Source: Candidatus Endomicrobiellum basalitermitum
Lineage (GTDB): Bacteria; Elusimicrobiota; Endomicrobiia; Endomicrobiales; Endomicrobiaceae
Assembly (NCBI GenBank): GCA_031282525.1
Contig: JAITDN010000003.1
Coordinates: 124,001-188,000, forward strand
Length of the DNA: 64,000 nt
Direction: 5' to 3'
In this document: one piece after another, positions 41,525 through 51,440 of the stretch
How positions within the stretch are numbered: position 1 is the first letter of the stretch
Layout: every line of letters starts with the position of its first letter
Made by a program: the position numbers and the translations under genes
The notes under the pieces: model-generated
Seen by the model: only the letters and a program-made list of their open reading frames with translations
Database searches by the model: none
What the model was told of the DNA's origin: nothing

Positions 41525-43193
41525 ATTTTTTCTTTACCGCATTAAAAACTTCCTCAACAGATATATCGTGCATACATATAACATCTTTACAATTTCTATT
41601 CCTACAAGGTTGACAATCCACAGTGTGCTGTATGATTTCCGTATTCCCTTTGTACGGACCAGTACGTCTTACATTCGTAGGTCCCAAAATCGCAACAGCC
41701 TGAGTATTTAAGGCTGTTGCGATATGCATAGGCCCCGCCTCATTTCCCACAAAAACCCTACATATCCTTAAGAAAGCACATAATTCTTTCAAAGTAAATT
41801 TTCCAGTCATATCAATTATTTTAACAGAAGAAGTCGCAATTATTTTTTCGTTTAAACCTTTTTCACTTGTCCCACCCTCTTTACCCCCAACAAGAACAAT
41901 ATCAGCATTCAACTCTAATTTCAATTTTTTAGCAAGAGCAGCAAATTTATAACTTTTCCATCTTCTTGAAGTCCAACCAGCACCGGGATGAATACCTATT
42001 ATTTTCTCAAAATCTATATTTTCTCTTAATAATTTATCTGTAATACTTTTAAAATTTTCTTCACGAATTGAAATAGGGTAGCTTATTTCATCACAACAAC
42101 CCAAATATTTCGCGACCTTAAGGTGACGTTCAACGCAATGACAATTTTTAGAAGATTTTATTTCCCTTGAAAACAGCCATGAAAACTCCCTCATATTGTT
42201 TGTAGACGAAGAAGCTATTTTAAATTTCGCATTAGCAAATACAACAAGCAATGCAGATTTAGCAAGTCCATGTAAATCTATACTTAAATCAAACTTTTGA
42301 CTCCTTAATTGTCGTCTTAAATTTCTATAGTAATTAAAAGAAACCCGTCTTCTATTCCAGACAAAAACATTTTCTAACAAAGGATTATTATCTAAAATTT
42401 CGGCACATCTTTCATCAACAATCCAACTTAATCTTGCATTAGGATATCTTCTTTTTATTGCTGAAAGAACTGGCAAAGAAAATATAATATCACCTATTCT
42501 ACTAGGTTGTATAATTAAAATTTTAGGCTCTGGATGATACTCTAAGTACTTTAATATATCTTTTGTCCAGTAATATTTATTAGTAAATTCAAATAATTCG
42601 TTCACTTTCTCTTCTATAATTATAGTTTTTTCATCAATATCATCTTCTTTGTCAATATAAATTGGTTTTCCATAAGCTTGTACCATTTTTGAAAAAGGTA
42701 TTGGGATTATAAATTTATCCCAAGATCTAGAAAGCACAAACTTATTTTTTGATGAACAACTTATCGGAATTACCGGTATACCGGTCTTTTGGGCTACGTA
42801 TACAACTCCAAGTTTTAGTTTATGGTACGGACCCCTAGGACCATCTGCTGCGAAAGCAAGACTATATCCATCACGCGCACATCTTATCATTTTTATTAAT
42901 GCCCTTTTCCCTCCTCTACTCGAAGAACCTCTAATAGTCAAATAACCAAATTTATGCAAAACTCGAGATAAAATCTCCCCGTCCTTTGAAAGACTCACCA
43001 TAATGACTACATTACTTATCTGATGATTAGTTAGATTAGCTAATACTATCGGTAACTCATTCCCATGCCAAAAAGAATAAATTGAAGGCTTAGGGTAGAT
43101 GAAAGTATCATTTATAAATGTCTTTCTCAAGGTTTTATATAGAACACGACATACAAAAACAATAATCTTTACAACAATATTTTTATCATACAC
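41505..43193 (-). CDS. Fusion: DUF374 (LPLAT-like) N-domain + GT9 heptosyltransferase C-domain
   Basis: N-term YSFWHGNELPIVLA...GSSSRGGKRALIKMI...AADGPRGPYHKLKLGVVYVAQKTGIPVIPI. C-term KILIIQPSRIGDIIFSLPVLSAI...GIHPGAGWTSRRWK...VFVGNEAGPMHIATAL. Confidence 0.88.
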   Translation of the reverse strand: MYDKNIVVKIIVFVCRVLYKTLRKTFINDTFIYPKPSIYSFWHGNELPIVLANLTNHQISNVVIMVSLSKDGEILSRVLHKFGYLTIRGSSSRGGKRALIKMIRCARDGYSLAFAADGPRGPYHKLKLGVVYVAQKTGIPVIPISCSSKNKFVLSRSWDKFIIPIPFSKMVQAYGKPIYIDKEDDIDEKTIIIEEKVNELFEFTNKYYWTKDILKYLEYHPEPKILIIQPSRIGDIIFSLPVLSAIKRRYPNARLSWIVDERCAEILDNNPLLENVFVWNRRRVSFNYYRNLRRQLRSQKFDLSIDLHGLAKSALLVVFANAKFKIASSSTNNMREFSWLFSREIKSSKNCHCVERHLKVAKYLGCCDEISYPISIREENFKSITDKLLRENIDFEKIIGIHPGAGWTSRRWKSYKFAALAKKLKLELNADIVLVGGKEGGTSEKGLNEKIIATSSVKIIDMTGKFTLKELCAFLRICRVFVGNEAGPMHIATALNTQAVAILGPTNVRRTGPYKGNTEIIQHTVDCQPCRNRNCKDVICMHDISVEEVFNAVKKKYESFNN

Positions 43194-44478
43194 TCAAATT
43201 CTCTTTCAATTTTTCTATTACAAAAGACACGACATTTTTTTGAGACTCAACAGCTTTTAAAGCATTTTTGCCAATATCTTCAAGAAACCTTCTATCACAT
43301 ATAAATTTCTTTATATTATTATACAAATCATCACCATTATTAACGATTAAAGCACCATTATACTTTAAAAGAATTTCTGACTCTACTTTAAAATTATCCA
43401 TATTTTTACCGAACAAAACTGGTCTACCGTATCCTGCTGGTTCTATAGGATTTTGACCACCTTTATTTACAATTGCTCCTCCCACGTAACATATATCTGA
43501 GATAGAATATATGTCATGTAATTTTCCAAAAACATCAACCAAAATAAATCTACTTTTTAAATTTCCACTGGAAAATAATGAGTATTCAATACACCTATTT
43601 TCAAGGATTTTTACTATAGTTTTAATTCTTGAAAGATGTCTAGGCGCGACAAAGAACTTGATTCCATTGAAATTTAAACTTATCCTATTGAACACATCTG
43701 CGATAATCTCTTCTTCCCCTTCTCTTGTACTGCCTGCAGAAAACACAAAATCATCTTCGCTTAAAAGGAAATCTTCTCTTTTTGAATCTAATGTAAAATT
43801 TCTATCATATTTTATATTTCCTGAAACAATAACTTTACACTTACCGTTGGTCAAAAATGAAAACCTATCAGCATCATCTTTACTCACAGTAATAATAGTA
43901 TCAATTAGCATAATAAATTTATTCCAAAAAAATTTGAATTTCTTATAAATTTTAAACGATTTAGATGACATTCTGCCATTAATCGTAATAATTTTTATAT
44001 TTTTACATGACGCAATATAGAGCATGGTCACCCAAATTTCCGTCTCAAGAAGTATAAGCATATTCGGCTTAACAATATTGAAAAATTTACACATGATGGG
44101 GTATATATCCAATGGAAGCAAAGTTACAAAATCTGCTTTTTGCAAATTCTGTGCATAATCTCTTCCACTTCTAGTAAGAGATGTTAAAACAATGTAATAT
44201 TTATCCTTAAGATTTTCCAAAACAGGTTCTACAGCACGAACTTCACCAAGAGAAGCACAGTGTATCCAAAGAGTTGTTTTTAAGTTTTTATTTAACAGTT
44301 TACAAAACGAAAAACGTTCGGAAAGTTTATAAAAAATTTCTTTGTTATATTTATTATTAAAAATGAAGACAATCAAAATAAACGGCAAAGACAAAACATA
44401 TAGAATATTGTAGAATACGATAAAAAATCTTATCATTTTTATAGTATACAACATCCTCTCAATTAATCTAACAAGCAA
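43186..44478 (-). CDS. waaA: 3-deoxy-D-manno-octulosonic-acid transferase
   Basis: WIHCASLGEVRAVEPVL; ETEIWVTML; GSTREGEEEII; GKNMDNF. Confidence 0.92.
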   Translation of the reverse strand: MLVRLIERMLYTIKMIRFFIVFYNILYVLSLPFILIVFIFNNKYNKEIFYKLSERFSFCKLLNKNLKTTLWIHCASLGEVRAVEPVLENLKDKYYIVLTSLTRSGRDYAQNLQKADFVTLLPLDIYPIMCKFFNIVKPNMLILLETEIWVTMLYIASCKNIKIITINGRMSSKSFKIYKKFKFFWNKFIMLIDTIITVSKDDADRFSFLTNGKCKVIVSGNIKYDRNFTLDSKREDFLLSEDDFVFSAGSTREGEEEIIADVFNRISLNFNGIKFFVAPRHLSRIKTIVKILENRCIEYSLFSSGNLKSRFILVDVFGKLHDIYSISDICYVGGAIVNKGGQNPIEPAGYGRPVLFGKNMDNFKVESEILLKYNGALIVNNGDDLYNNIKKFICDRRFLEDIGKNALKAVESQKNVVSFVIEKLKENLSV

Positions 44479-44714
44479 TCATTACATTCTTACTTAGTTA
44501 TTCAATACTACAAAAAAGAATTTGTATCTGCTAAATCTTTATTATTTATTTTCTATCTTTTCTTTGAGGTACCCAACAAAACAATTCACATGACGAATAT
44601 TTAGGACTAAGTCACATTATATAATATACATATTCTTATACTCACACCTATTTTTTTAATAGAAATGTTCTCCGTGGTTACTTTGTACAAATCTTTAGAA
44701 ATGTAAATGCTGTC

Positions 44715-44996
44715 CTAAAGTTCGCAGTTTTCTTTTTGTGCTTCGACTAAAACAAGCTTTTGTGTAAAACTTTTTGATTGTTTTAAAGCATTAATAGCTA
44801 AAGCAGAAATAATCATTTTTCCAGTATATTCAGCAAGAGTTTCTTCATTCTTCTCATATTCTTCATATAGAACACTTCCTAAAATTATAAAAAATACCCC
44901 CCCCAGTAATTCATTTTGACGAGGTATTTTCTTTATAAGTAAATGAAAAGAAATTCTCTTGAAAAAGTCCCATAAATTAGAGAGAGAGTCATAGAT
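44715..44996 (-). pseudogene. Unlisted open frame / gene remnant with a G8 tract (unknown family)
   Basis: Frame reads DSLSNLWDFFKRISFHLLIKKIPRQNELLGGVFFIILGSVLYEEYEKNEETLAEYTGKMIISALAINALKQSKSFTQKLVLVEAQKENCEL*. No ATG/GTG/TTG near its 5' end. Confidence 0.45.
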
Positions 44997-45177
44997 TTAT
45001 AATAAAAACAACAACACCGTTGAACTGATTTTTCAATATTCCAAGACAGTCCAAGGGGTATTTACCAGTTTTTTTATTAAATACAAAACCTCTCTAACAT
45101 GCAAATTAACTCTAAAATTCTTAGTTTTTCGCATTATATTTTATAAGTTAGAGAAAAACTTCTCTAACTGTTTTGTT

Positions 45178-46089
45178 TTAATATACTTTTTTTAAACGTT
45201 TACTTTTTCTTGCCTCCCATTCATAAACGAGCGGAGCGCAAACAAATATTGAAGAAAACACTCCAACCACAGTTCCAATAACCATTATATAAGCGAAAGT
45301 ATGTATAACCTCACCACCAAAAAAAAATAGTGAACAAGCAATAACAAAAACTGTAAAAGAAGTAACAACTGTCCTTACAAGAACTTCATTTATACTTCTG
45401 TTAATTACAGTTGAAAAATTTTCCTTAACTACAACAAGTTTTAAATTTTCCTTTATCCTGTCAAATAAAACTATAGTATCGTTGATTGAATAACCGGCGA
45501 CTGTAAGAAGAGCAGCAATAACTGTTATATTAATTTCTTTGTCCGCTAGAACTAAAAAACCAAAACATATAATAACATCATGTAAAATACCTATAACAGA
45601 AGCAATACCCCACAAACTAGATTTAAATCTAAAAGCAACATATACAATCATACCTAAAAATGCAAATGAGAATGCATAAATAGCTTGTTTTGAAAAATAC
45701 TTGCCAACAGTAGATCCTACATACTCTATTTTTTCAATTTTTGCTACATTATCTGGAAACCTTAGTTCTATTGAATTTTTAACTAATTTCTCAAACTCTT
45801 CTAGAGATACGAGATTTTTTTTTGCCCTCAATATAATAATATTGCCAGAACTTTGGAGTTCAAAAGAACTTATATTGCTTTCTTTTATAACTTCACGAAA
45901 ATCTTGCAATTCAATTTTATCTTGAAAAGAAATCTGCATAAAAATACCACCCGTAAAATCAATCCCATAATTTGGTCCACCTCTATGAACTAAAATAAAC
46001 ATAGTCATTAACAACAAAAATCCAGAGATTCCAAAAAATTTGTAGCGATTTTTAATAAAATCTATATTTATACGCCTAAAAAATTGCAT
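45178..46089 (-). CDS. secF: Protein translocase subunit SecF
   Basis: YGIDFTGGIFMQI; YSINDTIVLFDRIKEN; C-terminal TM bundle. Confidence 0.95.
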   Translation of the reverse strand: MQFFRRINIDFIKNRYKFFGISGFLLLMTMFILVHRGGPNYGIDFTGGIFMQISFQDKIELQDFREVIKESNISSFELQSSGNIIILRAKKNLVSLEEFEKLVKNSIELRFPDNVAKIEKIEYVGSTVGKYFSKQAIYAFSFAFLGMIVYVAFRFKSSLWGIASVIGILHDVIICFGFLVLADKEINITVIAALLTVAGYSINDTIVLFDRIKENLKLVVVKENFSTVINRSINEVLVRTVVTSFTVFVIACSLFFFGGEVIHTFAYIMVIGTVVGVFSSIFVCAPLVYEWEARKSKRLKKVY

Positions 46090-46102
46090 TTACTCTCCAA
46101 TT

Positions 46103-47533
46103 TCATATTTTTATTTTCAATAAAAAATTCCCCCTAAATAAAAACTCATAAATAAGTTTAGTTACCGTAATAGAAGTAAACATACTTATTATAAGCCCAA
46201 TTGAAAGAGTAACGGCAAAACCCTTTATAGGACCTGTCCCAAACTGAAATAAAAAAAACGCAGCTATAAGAGTTGTAAAATTAGCATCAAAAATAGTCCA
46301 AAAAACTTTCTTATAACCGGTATCTACTGCGATCCTCGCTGTCTTTCCAATGAGAAACTCTTCTCTTACTCTTTCCAATATGAGTACATTCGCATCAACA
46401 GCCATAGCGAGCGTAAGAGCTATACCAGCTACTCCTGGAAGTGTAAGAGTAAATTGAAAATAAGCCACTGCAGCCATAAGCATTATTAGGTTCAAAGTAA
46501 GCGCTATATTAGCAATAAGCCCTAAAAAACGATAATATATAATCATAAAAAGGAAAACCGCTAAAATACCAACAATAGATGATATAATAACTTTCCTTAT
46601 AGAATCATCACCTAATGATGGTCCTATCGTTCTCTCTTCTATTACTTTAACAGGAGCTGGCAAAGCCCCTGCTCTTAAGGCTGTCGCAAGAAGCCGTGCA
46701 TCTTCAGAATTAAAATCACCTTCAATAACCGCCCTTCCATCATTTATTGTTGAACAAATTAGAGGTGTAGATTGTACACAACCATCAAAAACTATAGCTA
46801 GATTTCTGTCTTTATTTCTTGCAGTTATTCTTTCAAATACTTTACCACCTTCTCTGGTAAATTCTATAGAAACTCTTAAATGCCCAAACTCATCAAATTC
46901 AACTTTTGTATTTTTCAGAAAGATCCCTGTTAATAGAGCCTCATCTAAAACGTAGTATGCACCTTCTCTATTTTTAAAAACTGATGCATCCTTTGGCATA
47001 ATAGCCTCAATTTCAGGATACATCGTTAAATTCTCCCTATACTCTTCAGGCATAATTCTCTTTGCGGAAATAAGCTCAAGAACGCGAGCTGCATCTTTAC
47101 TTGTGTTCACCATTCTGAACTCAAGTAATGCAGTTTTGCCTATTAACTCTTTTGCAATTTTATGATTCTTAATCCCAGGAAGCTGTACCACTATCCATTT
47201 ATCTCCATGTTTCGCGACCATAGGCTCTGCTACACCAAAGTGATCAATCCTATCTCTAATAATTTCAACCGCTTTATCAACAGCATCTTTAACCTTTATA
47301 CTTTCACTCACACTCAATTTAGATAAATCCACTTCTAAAAGAAGATGCGTTCCACCTTTTAAATCTAAGCCCAATTTTAAGATTTTATTCAAAATCGAAC
47401 CTCTATCTTTTTCTGCTTGCTCCTTTTTCTCATCACACATCATTATCCATTTGCACGACGGCCACAGTGCATAAATAGAAAAAGCTAATAATATAGAAGT
47501 GATAAATAATTTCCAATTAATTTTTTCGATCAT
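46103..47533 (-). CDS. secD: Protein translocase subunit SecD
   Basis: LGLDLKGGTHLLLEVD; GVAEPMVAKHGDKWIVVQLPGIKN; AMAVDANVLILERVREE. Confidence 0.95.
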   Translation of the reverse strand: MIEKINWKLFITSILLAFSIYALWPSCKWIMMCDEKKEQAEKDRGSILNKILKLGLDLKGGTHLLLEVDLSKLSVSESIKVKDAVDKAVEIIRDRIDHFGVAEPMVAKHGDKWIVVQLPGIKNHKIAKELIGKTALLEFRMVNTSKDAARVLELISAKRIMPEEYRENLTMYPEIEAIMPKDASVFKNREGAYYVLDEALLTGIFLKNTKVEFDEFGHLRVSIEFTREGGKVFERITARNKDRNLAIVFDGCVQSTPLICSTINDGRAVIEGDFNSEDARLLATALRAGALPAPVKVIEERTIGPSLGDDSIRKVIISSIVGILAVFLFMIIYYRFLGLIANIALTLNLIMLMAAVAYFQFTLTLPGVAGIALTLAMAVDANVLILERVREEFLIGKTARIAVDTGYKKVFWTIFDANFTTLIAAFFLFQFGTGPIKGFAVTLSIGLIISMFTSITVTKLIYEFLFRGNFLLKIKI

Positions 47534-48259
47534 CTATACTAACTTTTTATTATTTATTAACAATTCAAATTTACAACTTAAAATGCTCGCAGCTCTTTTA
47601 CACATAAGCATTCTTGACATGAAAATTTCAAAATATTCTGCAACATTTGATATATGCGTATTAATATTAATTCGTAGGGATATAATTTTTTTATCTTTAC
47701 TAACCCTTAAAGATGACTTTTCTGCTGCAGAGTTTACTCTATCATGAATATTATCACATTTTAAACTATCTAAATTTCTCACTCTAGTTTTATGCACATC
47801 AGATTTATCAGCCAGAACTAAAGCAGCTGCTACAGGATTTCCAAAGTCCCAATCTTCTTCATCGTGGTTTCCTATAGCTGAAATTATAGACGCTATATCT
47901 TCATATTCCATACCCATATCTTTTAATAATCTCATTGATATGAGAGCCGATGATTGTCCATGCCCCTGTCTATTTACAATATTTCCTATATCGTGCATAT
48001 AACCTGCAATCTCAACAAGATTCTGAAACCTCTCCGAATAACCAAGATATACCAAAACATTTTTTGCTCTAGAAGCAACTAAGTTCACATGTCTAAAGCC
48101 ATGTTCAGTATAACCAATCGTTCCTAAATATTCATTAGCACATCTTATAAATGTAGCAATTATAGAATTCTTTTCTATATCTTTAAGCTTTATTTTTATA
48201 TCTGACGATTTTTCTTTTGTATCTGTATACATTATTTTGACCACACAATAAAACAACAC
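47534..48259 (-). CDS. HD-domain phosphohydrolase
   Basis: GFRHVNLVASRAKNVLVYLGY; GYMHDIGNIVNRQGHGQSSA; paralog of the 49466-50158 gene. Confidence 0.85.
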   Translation of the reverse strand: MLFYCVVKIMYTDTKEKSSDIKIKLKDIEKNSIIATFIRCANEYLGTIGYTEHGFRHVNLVASRAKNVLVYLGYSERFQNLVEIAGYMHDIGNIVNRQGHGQSSALISMRLLKDMGMEYEDIASIISAIGNHDEEDWDFGNPVAAALVLADKSDVHKTRVRNLDSLKCDNIHDRVNSAAEKSSLRVSKDKKIISLRININTHISNVAEYFEIFMSRMLMCKRAASILSCKFELLINNKKLV

Positions 48260-48315
48260 AACTTTTACATTTAATTCAAATCCAATCTAAATTTTCTTAA
48301 CTGCTTAATTATTAC

Positions 48316-48705
48316 TTATTTCTTGACTACTTCTGGCATTTCTAGTGTCTCTTCGTCTTTTTTTGTTATAACAGCAGATATCGATTGTTTTGCTATTTGA
48401 ACGCAAACGTCATCTGAAACTTTTATCTCAACAATGTTTCCTTTTACATTACTTACAGTAGCATACACCCCTCCTGCAGTAATAACTCTATCATCTTTTT
48501 TCAACGAATTTAGTAAATTACGATGTTCCTTCGCTTTTTTTTGTTGTGGCCTCATTAAAAACAGATAGAAAAAAACAAATATAAAAATAAGAGGCAGTAA
48601 TCCCCCAAGCGAAGACAATCCTCCAGAAGGCAATTGTGCAAACGCCAAAGAAGGCATCATAAAAACCATAATCAAAACCATAAATAAACTAACGAGCTTT
48701 TTCAT
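48316..48705 (-). CDS. yajC: Preprotein translocase subunit YajC
   Basis: FVFFYLFLMRPQQKKAKEHRNLLNSLKKDDRVITAGGVYATV. MKKLVSLF is a likelier start than the track start 48792. Confidence 0.9.
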   Translation of the reverse strand: MKKLVSLFMVLIMVFMMPSLAFAQLPSGGLSSLGGLLPLIFIFVFFYLFLMRPQQKKAKEHRNLLNSLKKDDRVITAGGVYATVSNVKGNIVEIKVSDDVCVQIAKQSISAVITKKDEETLEMPEVVKK

Positions 48706-48941
48706 TTTAACCTCAACATTTAATTTCTTGAATATAAAATAATTCTCTTTCAATGACTTTATTACCTTTTTTGTCAATTTTATCATAAACATAGATATTA
48801 TGTAAAGATAAAATACTCAAATTACAAACTCTATTAGATCTAACTAAATGACTTAAATATGCTTTTGAATATCCTTGCATATGGGAAACATAACAACAAT
48901 CACTATCTAAAAGACTAAAGTCTTTTTTGAATTCTAAATTT

Positions 48942-49268
48942 TTATATTAATTTTTTCAAAACTTGTAAAAACTCATCATTGTATCCATTACGAAAGGGAA
49001 CAACGTAGTCAAACATATCACGCTCACCGAACTTCCATAAATCATCACTCAGGCATCCAAAAACGCCTACAAAATATCTAACTTTAATGTCTACATCTAT
49101 ATCTTTTTGAATCTACATATATCTCTCTAGTAATAAAAAATTTTAGAATCAGCTACTCAAGACTTAAACTCAACTTCATTTTCACTAATCTTCAATATCA
49201 CTATCACTTAAACTAAATCTATGTCTTCTACCTATTTCTTTCATCATTTCAATACAAGATAGCGAAAA
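48942..49268 (-). pseudogene. Gene remnant, unknown family
   Basis: One minus frame carries FSLSCIEMMKEIGRRHRFSLSDSDIED*, a stop-rich stretch, then IQKDIDVDIKVRYFVGVFGCLSDDLWKFGERDMFDYVVPFRNGYNDEFLQVLKKLI*. Confidence 0.5.
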
Positions 49269-49465
49269 TTATAAATGATACGAATTAATCAATACAATTT
49301 TTGTACACAAAAACTCTTGGCAATGTTTTTTTAAGTTATCTCTCTTAGATGATTTTTTTTTCATAAGTTGATAAAATTTCTTCTAACATATTGAACTATT
49401 TATCTATAACCATTATAATTTAACTTTAATATACCAACAAATAAGTTGTACCCTAATATACATAT

Positions 49466-50158
49466 TTACAAAAATTTATCGTCATTGATGTATAACTCAA
49501 AATTACATTTTAAAACACTACTTGCTCTTCTACAATAATCTATCCTTGACATAAATATCTCAAAATAGTTCATAACTGAGCATATAGTGCTATCAATCTT
49601 TATTTTCAGTTCAATGCTCATTTTTTCTTTATTCACAACAACATTAACTTTCTTACAAGCAGAAACAACCAAAGAATGTTTATCAAAATCATATAAATCT
49701 TCTGCTCCTATTCTCTCATGACTCACATCTGTCTTATCTCCAATCATAAGAGCAGCCGCAACAGGAGACACTGGCTCTATAGTCTTATCTTCATGACAAC
49801 CTATAGCACTTACTATAGTAAAAACATCCTCATCATATCTATCATCTCCAATAATATTTAAAAACATTATTGCACTGCTTTGATTGTGTCCACGTTTTGA
49901 AATTATGTTACCAATATCGTGTAAATAAGCTGCAATCTTAGCAAGTTCATGTTCTCTTTTTTTATAACCTAAATATTTTAAGACTCGTTCTGCAATTTTT
50001 GCAGCACGTATAGCATGATTTCTATCATAACTTTTACGTTTTATAAGATTAAAAGTTTCATTCGTATTTTCAAAATACTCCTCCATATATTTAAAATACA
50101 TTTGTACTTCCACATTATTTCTTATCTCTCTATAAGTCAATATTCTATCCATAATCAA
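49466..50158 (-). CDS. HD-domain phosphohydrolase (paralog)
   Basis: RNHAIRAAKIAERVLKYLGYKKREHELAKIAAYLHDIGNIISKRGHNQSSA; same C-terminus as the 47534-48259 protein (NYFEIFMSRIDYCRRASSVLKCNFELYIN). Confidence 0.85.
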   Translation of the reverse strand: MIMDRILTYREIRNNVEVQMYFKYMEEYFENTNETFNLIKRKSYDRNHAIRAAKIAERVLKYLGYKKREHELAKIAAYLHDIGNIISKRGHNQSSAIMFLNIIGDDRYDEDVFTIVSAIGCHEDKTIEPVSPVAAALMIGDKTDVSHERIGAEDLYDFDKHSLVVSACKKVNVVVNKEKMSIELKIKIDSTICSVMNYFEIFMSRIDYCRRASSVLKCNFELYINDDKFL

Positions 50159-50305
50159 GATTATTGTATCAAATTTATACTTGTATTAATATATTTTTTT
50201 CTACTTTCAAAAAATACCCTACTATAATTTTATAACAATTTATTATGGTATACTTAATATCAGAAATTGAGAAAAATAAAATAATTTTAACTATTTGTTA
50301 TATTT

Positions 50306-51016
50306 ATGATAACAAAGTTTATGGAAAACAGTTTGATACAAATTAATTTCTTAAAAACTCCACTTGACAATTCCAGTACAATCACAGGATTAAAAAAATT
50401 TTGGGAAAAAGTTTTCCCCATTATTTTAAGCAGAGAAAAACACTTTGATAAAGTATGGGAGAGTGGAACTGATGAAGAAATATTTGCTGAACTCATATTT
50501 TGTCTTTTTACTCCACAAAGTAAGGCTGTTTGGTGTTGGAACGCAGTAAATGAGCTTGCTAAAAAAAATATGATATTTAATTCAGAAAAAGGGAGTATAG
50601 CCAAAGTAATAAAAAAAGTTAGATTTAGGAATAATAAGGCAAAATATTTAATTGAAGCAAGAAAGATGTTCACTGTTAATGGTAAAATAAATCTAAAAGA
50701 AAAACTTAAATCCTTCAAAGATATATACAAATTAAGAAAATGGTTTGTAGAAAATATTAAAGGAATGGGATACAAAGAGGCAGGACATTTTTTAAGGAAT
50801 ATCGGTATCGGGAAAGATTTAGCCATATTAGACAGACATATACTAAAGAATCTCAAAATTTACGGCGTAATAAAAGAAATACCATTAATACTCAAAAAAA
50901 ACACATACTTGGAAACAGAAAGGCAGATGCAACGCTTTTCAAAAAACACAGGAATCCCCATGTCTCATTTAGATATGTTGTTTTGGTGTAAGAACACAGG
51001 AGGAATATTCAAATAA
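50306..51016 (+). CDS. N-glycosylase/DNA lyase (Ogg2-like, HhH-GPD)
   Basis: LIFCLFTPQSKAVWCWNAV; IKGMGYKEAGHFLRNIGIGKDLAILDRHILKNL (HhH..K..D). Confidence 0.82.
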   Translation: MITKFMENSLIQINFLKTPLDNSSTITGLKKFWEKVFPIILSREKHFDKVWESGTDEEIFAELIFCLFTPQSKAVWCWNAVNELAKKNMIFNSEKGSIAKVIKKVRFRNNKAKYLIEARKMFTVNGKINLKEKLKSFKDIYKLRKWFVENIKGMGYKEAGHFLRNIGIGKDLAILDRHILKNLKIYGVIKEIPLILKKNTYLETERQMQRFSKNTGIPMSHLDMLFWCKNTGGIFK

Positions 51017-51049
51017 AATACTCTATGAAAATAATAAACTATTAAATTT

Positions 51050-51379
51050 TTATAATCCTGGAATCTTCATCCCACCACTAAATTTCTTAAACTCTTCAGT
51101 CATGATATTTTGTGCCTTTTTATTTGCTTCTACAAAGGCCGCCAATATAAGTTTCTCCACTTTATCTTTATTTTCTTTAAGTATATAATCTGGAATATTT
51201 AAATTTAGAAATTCATTTTTAGCATTTACTTGTACTTTTATGCCCTTATACTCCACATCTATAATCTGAGATTTTAATTTTTTGTCCATTTCATTCATTT
51301 TATTTCTCATAGCCATTGTTTCTTTCGCCATCTTAAACAATTCCATTCTCAATCCATCCTTCTTATTATTTTTTTCCAT
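51050..51379 (-). CDS. YbaB/EbfC family nucleoid-associated protein
   Basis: About 110 aa; EYKGIKVQVNAKNEFLNLNIPDY...KVEKLILAAFVEANKKAQNIMTEEFKKFSGGMKIPG. Confidence 0.8.
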   Translation of the reverse strand: MEKNNKKDGLRMELFKMAKETMAMRNKMNEMDKKLKSQIIDVEYKGIKVQVNAKNEFLNLNIPDYILKENKDKVEKLILAAFVEANKKAQNIMTEEFKKFSGGMKIPGL

Positions 51380-51440
51380 ATTTTCTAATAAATCCCTAAT
51401 AGTACAATTATAATATTAAATTGAAGTAAGTGCTAAAGAG

